Origin: Aliishimia sp963678085
GTDB lineage: Bacteria; Pseudomonadota; Alphaproteobacteria; Rhodobacterales; Rhodobacteraceae
Reading direction: 5' to 3'
NCBI GenBank assembly: GCA_963678085.1
Contig: OY782680.1
Span: forward strand, 682,001 to 746,000
Length of the DNA stretch: 64,000 nucleotides
Under the pieces are notes generated by a model. That model searched no databases. It was given only the letters and a program-made list of their open reading frames with translations, and was not told the origin of the DNA. Below, piece by piece: positions 61,631-64,000 of this stretch; position 1 is the stretch's first letter, and every line of letters begins with the position of its first letter. The position numbers were made by a program, and so were the translations under genes.

Positions 61631-62022
61631 CGCCTATCATCCTCTTATCCGCTCGACTTGATATGGGGTCTTTGCGCCCCGCTACCCCAAAGTATAGAGG
61701 AGAGGTTGTGTGTTGAATAGAGGGGATTTTTGTAACTCCGCGCTCGAGTGTCTCTTTGGGCCTTTCACAATTCCCCCCTTGCCTTAAGAAAACTAGATGC
61801 ACCCCAGGGTTTCAGTTCCCACATAAACGCCGCCCATTCGGCTTGGTCGTCATCGGCCCCCCGCGTTTTGGCCAGAGTGGAAATAGATCAGGTTGAAAGA
61901 TCCGCGGCGCTACTCAGGCGGGTCAAACTGGTAACGAAGCATAGGCGGGGGCTCTCTTTCAGGCTCTACAATATGGGCTGGAGTTGTGGCGCATCAGGTC
62001 AAGGTTGCGAAGGTCGTAGGTG
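61631..62022. other. Intergenic region, nothing recognised
   Basis: About 390 bp separate nrdR (-) from the dctD-like gene (-). It should hold the nrdR promoter. I see short AT-rich patches but no clear promoter, repeat or RNA. Frames here lack coding character. Confidence 0.5.
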
Positions 62023-62622
62023 CTACCCACGAAAATCACGCGCCACGAGGTTCAGCTTGGCCATACGATCATAGAGCGTGTTGCGGGGAATTCCCAAACG
62101 CTCTGCTGCGATGGAGACTTTGCCTTGGGCCTCTTTCAACGCCTGGGCGATGATCTGGCGCTCGGACAGCTCTAGCTGCTCTGCCAATGTACCTTGCTGC
62201 GGGTGTTTGCCGATATCCTCAAGCTCTTCGCGCATGGAGCGATTTTCCAGCACAAGGGCGCGGTGTTCCAGCGCGCGCCTCAGCACCTCCACAAGCCGGT
62301 CAGGATCGCAAGGTTTTTCCAGGTAATCATAGGCCCCCTCTTTCATGGCGCGCATAGCTGTGGGCACGTCAGAGTGACCTGTGAGCAAAATAACCGGCAG
62401 ATCGGGGTCTTTGGCTTGGCAAAAGCGCAGCACATCAAAGCCGTTCTGATCGGGCATTTGGATATCCGACAAAATCACCCCGCGAAAATTGGCACGGATG
62501 GAGCGCCTGGCCTGGGTAAAGCCATTGGTCGCGATTGGCTCTAAATCCGCCAGCTCTAGTGTCTGCTCAATCGAGCGGCGCAAATCCGTATCATCTTCGA
62601 TCAAGATCACTTTATGTAACAT
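62023..62622 (-). CDS. DctD-like response regulator without AAA+ domain
   Basis: A ~199-residue response regulator: receiver domain (VILIEDDTDLRRSI, phospho-Asp in GVILSDIQMPDQNGFD, LLTGHSDVPTAMRAM, YLEKP) and a C-terminal Fis-type HTH (GKVSIAAERLGIPRNTLYDRMAKL) joined by a short linker. The central sigma54-interacting ATPase found in standard DctD is absent. ATG at 62622 has a GGAAGG ribosome site; an earlier GTG at 62631 is also in frame. It overlaps the kinase gene by about 11 bp. Likely controls dicarboxylate or TRAP uptake genes through sigma70. Confidence 0.85.
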   Translation of the reverse strand: MLHKVILIEDDTDLRRSIEQTLELADLEPIATNGFTQARRSIRANFRGVILSDIQMPDQNGFDVLRFCQAKDPDLPVILLTGHSDVPTAMRAMKEGAYDYLEKPCDPDRLVEVLRRALEHRALVLENRSMREELEDIGKHPQQGTLAEQLELSERQIIAQALKEAQGKVSIAAERLGIPRNTLYDRMAKLNLVARDFRG

Positions 62623-64000
62623 CGCTTTCACCTTCCAATGGCAGAGAAATTTTGAAGGCCGCCCCAGTGCCCGTGTTTCGCCCGCTCAGCTCACCGCCGA
62701 AGCGGGCGATAATCCCATGAGACAGCGCAAGCCCCATGCCAAGCCCCTTGGAGGCACCCAGTTCTTTGGTTGTGTAAAAAGGTTCAAACAGACGGGAGGG
62801 ATCGGTGATGCCATGGCCTGTGTCCTGGATGGTAAGCTCGGCTTGATCGGTCAGGGTGATGGTAATGTGCTTGACTGTGCTGGTCTTCATGGCATCCAGC
62901 GCATTGGTGATGAGGTTCAAAATCACTTGCTCAAGACGCACGCGCCCGGCCAGCACCGGCACGGGGTTCGCCGTCAGATCAAGTGTCACCTGCACCTCGC
63001 TCAGATCTTCCTCGCACAGGGCCAAAGCCGAGCGCGTGACTTGGCCAAAATCTATGCGATCTGTGGCGGCGGCTTCTTGGCGGGCAAAGGTGCGCAGATT
63101 GCCAATGATCCGCGTGATCCGGTTGATTTGCCCCGAGATCAGGGCGAAATTCTCCGCAGCCTTCGTTGGCTTGCTGCGCTCTAGAAATTTCTGACCGTTT
63201 TGCGCAAAGTTCAAAATCGCGGCCAAAGGTTGGTTCAGCTCATGGCTGATCCCTGCGGAGAGGCGGCCCAATGCGGCGAGTTTTGAGGCCTCGACCAGTT
63301 CGGCTTGTGCCTTGCGCAGCTCATAGGTGCGGGCCTCAACGCGGGTTTCCAGCTCGGCGGAATGGCGCGCCTCCACAGCCAGTCTGCGTTGTTGCTGCGC
63401 GATAATGGCGGCAATCAAGCCAATCACTAGGGCACCCGCCAGAACCAAGGCCGCGCGTAACACCGCCGTTGCCCGAGCCTGTTCTGTACTGAGCAAGATC
63501 GCGGCGGTAAGATCGAGATGGGGCACATAGATCTCTTCCAGCAGCACTTGGGATGTCTCCCCTTGTGGTGGGCGAAATTGCCAAAGCTGCGTGCGGCCCA
63601 AAGCAGCAACGGAGCGCAGATCCAACTCAGCCTCTTCTGGATCTTCGCTACGGGACAAAAGCAGCAGATAAGGGCGGTTGGACGAAAAAGAGAGCCCTTC
63701 GGAATTGAAAAACAATATGGGCTCGGGGCTCACAGGCCATTCAAATTCCAGATCGGCCAGAGAAACGCTCACCACGACCACCCCTTGCGGGCGCGCGCCG
63801 CTGCCTTTGACAGCGCGGCTCAGACGGATGATGCGTTGCCCTTCTTGCAAGGAATGCTCAAAGCCCAAGCGGTTATTCATGGCGGCGCGAAAGATGCTGC
63901 CAGGCACAAAGCTATCAATGTAACCAGCGCGCGACGAGGCCCGAACCCGCCCCGAGGGATCCGCCACATCGACGCGCCAGGCACCATAGGTGGCCTCAAA
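62612..64000 (-). CDS. DctB-like sensor histidine kinase (N-terminus cut by window edge)
   Basis: The gene reads from beyond the right edge; about 462 C-terminal residues are seen. Order: a periplasmic sensor part (GAWRVDVADPSGRVRASS...), a membrane helix AALVLAGALVIGLIAAI, a coiled coil, H-box LSAGISHELNQPLAAIL, N-box VILNLITNALDAM and G-box IQDTGHGI with GLGMGLALSHGI. This is DctB-like, which senses C4-dicarboxylates. The first residues in the window agree with an in-frame continuation to 64000. Confidence 0.9.
   Translation of the reverse strand, partial: FEATYGAWRVDVADPSGRVRASSRAGYIDSFVPGSIFRAAMNNRLGFEHSLQEGQRIIRLSRAVKGSGARPQGVVVVSVSLADLEFEWPVSPEPILFFNSEGLSFSSNRPYLLLLSRSEDPEEAELDLRSVAALGRTQLWQFRPPQGETSQVLLEEIYVPHLDLTAAILLSTEQARATAVLRAALVLAGALVIGLIAAIIAQQQRRLAVEARHSAELETRVEARTYELRKAQAELVEASKLAALGRLSAGISHELNQPLAAILNFAQNGQKFLERSKPTKAAENFALISGQINRITRIIGNLRTFARQEAAATDRIDFGQVTRSALALCEEDLSEVQVTLDLTANPVPVLAGRVRLEQVILNLITNALDAMKTSTVKHITITLTDQAELTIQDTGHGITDPSRLFEPFYTTKELGASKGLGMGLALSHGIIARFGGELSGRNTGTGAAFKISLPLEGESDVT

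Overview
The window looks like a chromosomal segment of a marine alphaproteobacterium of the Rhodobacterales / Roseobacter group. This is inferred from high-GC coding sequence (by eye) and gene content: fabB-fabI, a TRAP-TAXI transporter, a BCCT transporter, a Rieske-oxygenase cluster for a quaternary amine, nrdR-ribD, and KpsC/Wza capsule export. No prophage, insertion sequence, CRISPR array or rRNA was seen.

Layout. 1-4.9 kb: a gamma-glutamyltransferase-like gene cut by the left edge (-), then fabB, three small genes (SDR, DoxX-like, DUF2269) and fabI. 5.0-8.7 kb: a non-coding repeat, then a translationally coupled run of haloacid dehalogenase, alpha/beta hydrolase, threonine/serine dehydratase and 3-oxoadipate enol-lactonase. 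8.9-11.5 kb: LysR (-), YciI-like and MFS efflux. 11.5-19.3 kb: a probable sulfate-ester utilisation cluster with IclR (-), sulfatase, alkylsulfatase-type metallo-beta-lactamase (C-terminus apparently frameshifted), fused TRAP permease, TAXI binding protein and SDR. 19.3-27.7 kb: a probable quaternary-amine (carnitine/betaine-like) cluster with a GlxA/AraC regulator, Rieske oxygenase, zinc-ribbon protein, two SDRs, aldehyde dehydrogenase, carnitine-dehydrogenase-like enzyme and BCCT transporter. 27.9-35.5 kb: mixed small genes, a globin, a likely foreign glycosyltransferase, ahcY, a second copy of the repeat, and an O-antigen-ligase-like membrane protein.

35.7-54.0 kb is the standout region, an RNA damage/repair locus. 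A five-gene operon (HEAT/DUF4132, MoxR AAA+, DUF5682, VWA, SWIM) converges on rtcR. Divergent from rtcR runs a second unit: rsr (the bacterial Ro60), a metallophosphoesterase, DUF4291, kptA and rtcB. Threaded through this unit are ten Y-RNA-like elements (Y1-Y10). All share a closing helix with the 5' motif GAATGCYNRYGGRACTACA and the 3' motif YTTGTC, and the helix shows compensatory base changes between copies. Three are short hairpins. Seven carry a circularly permuted tRNA-like module in which the acceptor stem is capped and the anticodon loop is replaced by the Rsr-binding helix. One conventional tRNA-Pro(UGG)-like gene lies inside the array. The modules differ in sequence, as if each copies a different tRNA. 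My working hypothesis is that Rsr plus a family of tRNA-mimicking Y RNAs recognises or buffers against anticodon-loop damage, which KptA, RtcB and the phosphoesterase then repair.

54.1-64 kb: an acidic vWFD-like protein (-), Wza- and KpsC-type capsule export genes, ribD and nrdR (-), and a DctB/DctD-like two-component system (-) whose response regulator lacks the sigma54 AAA+ domain and whose kinase runs off the right edge.
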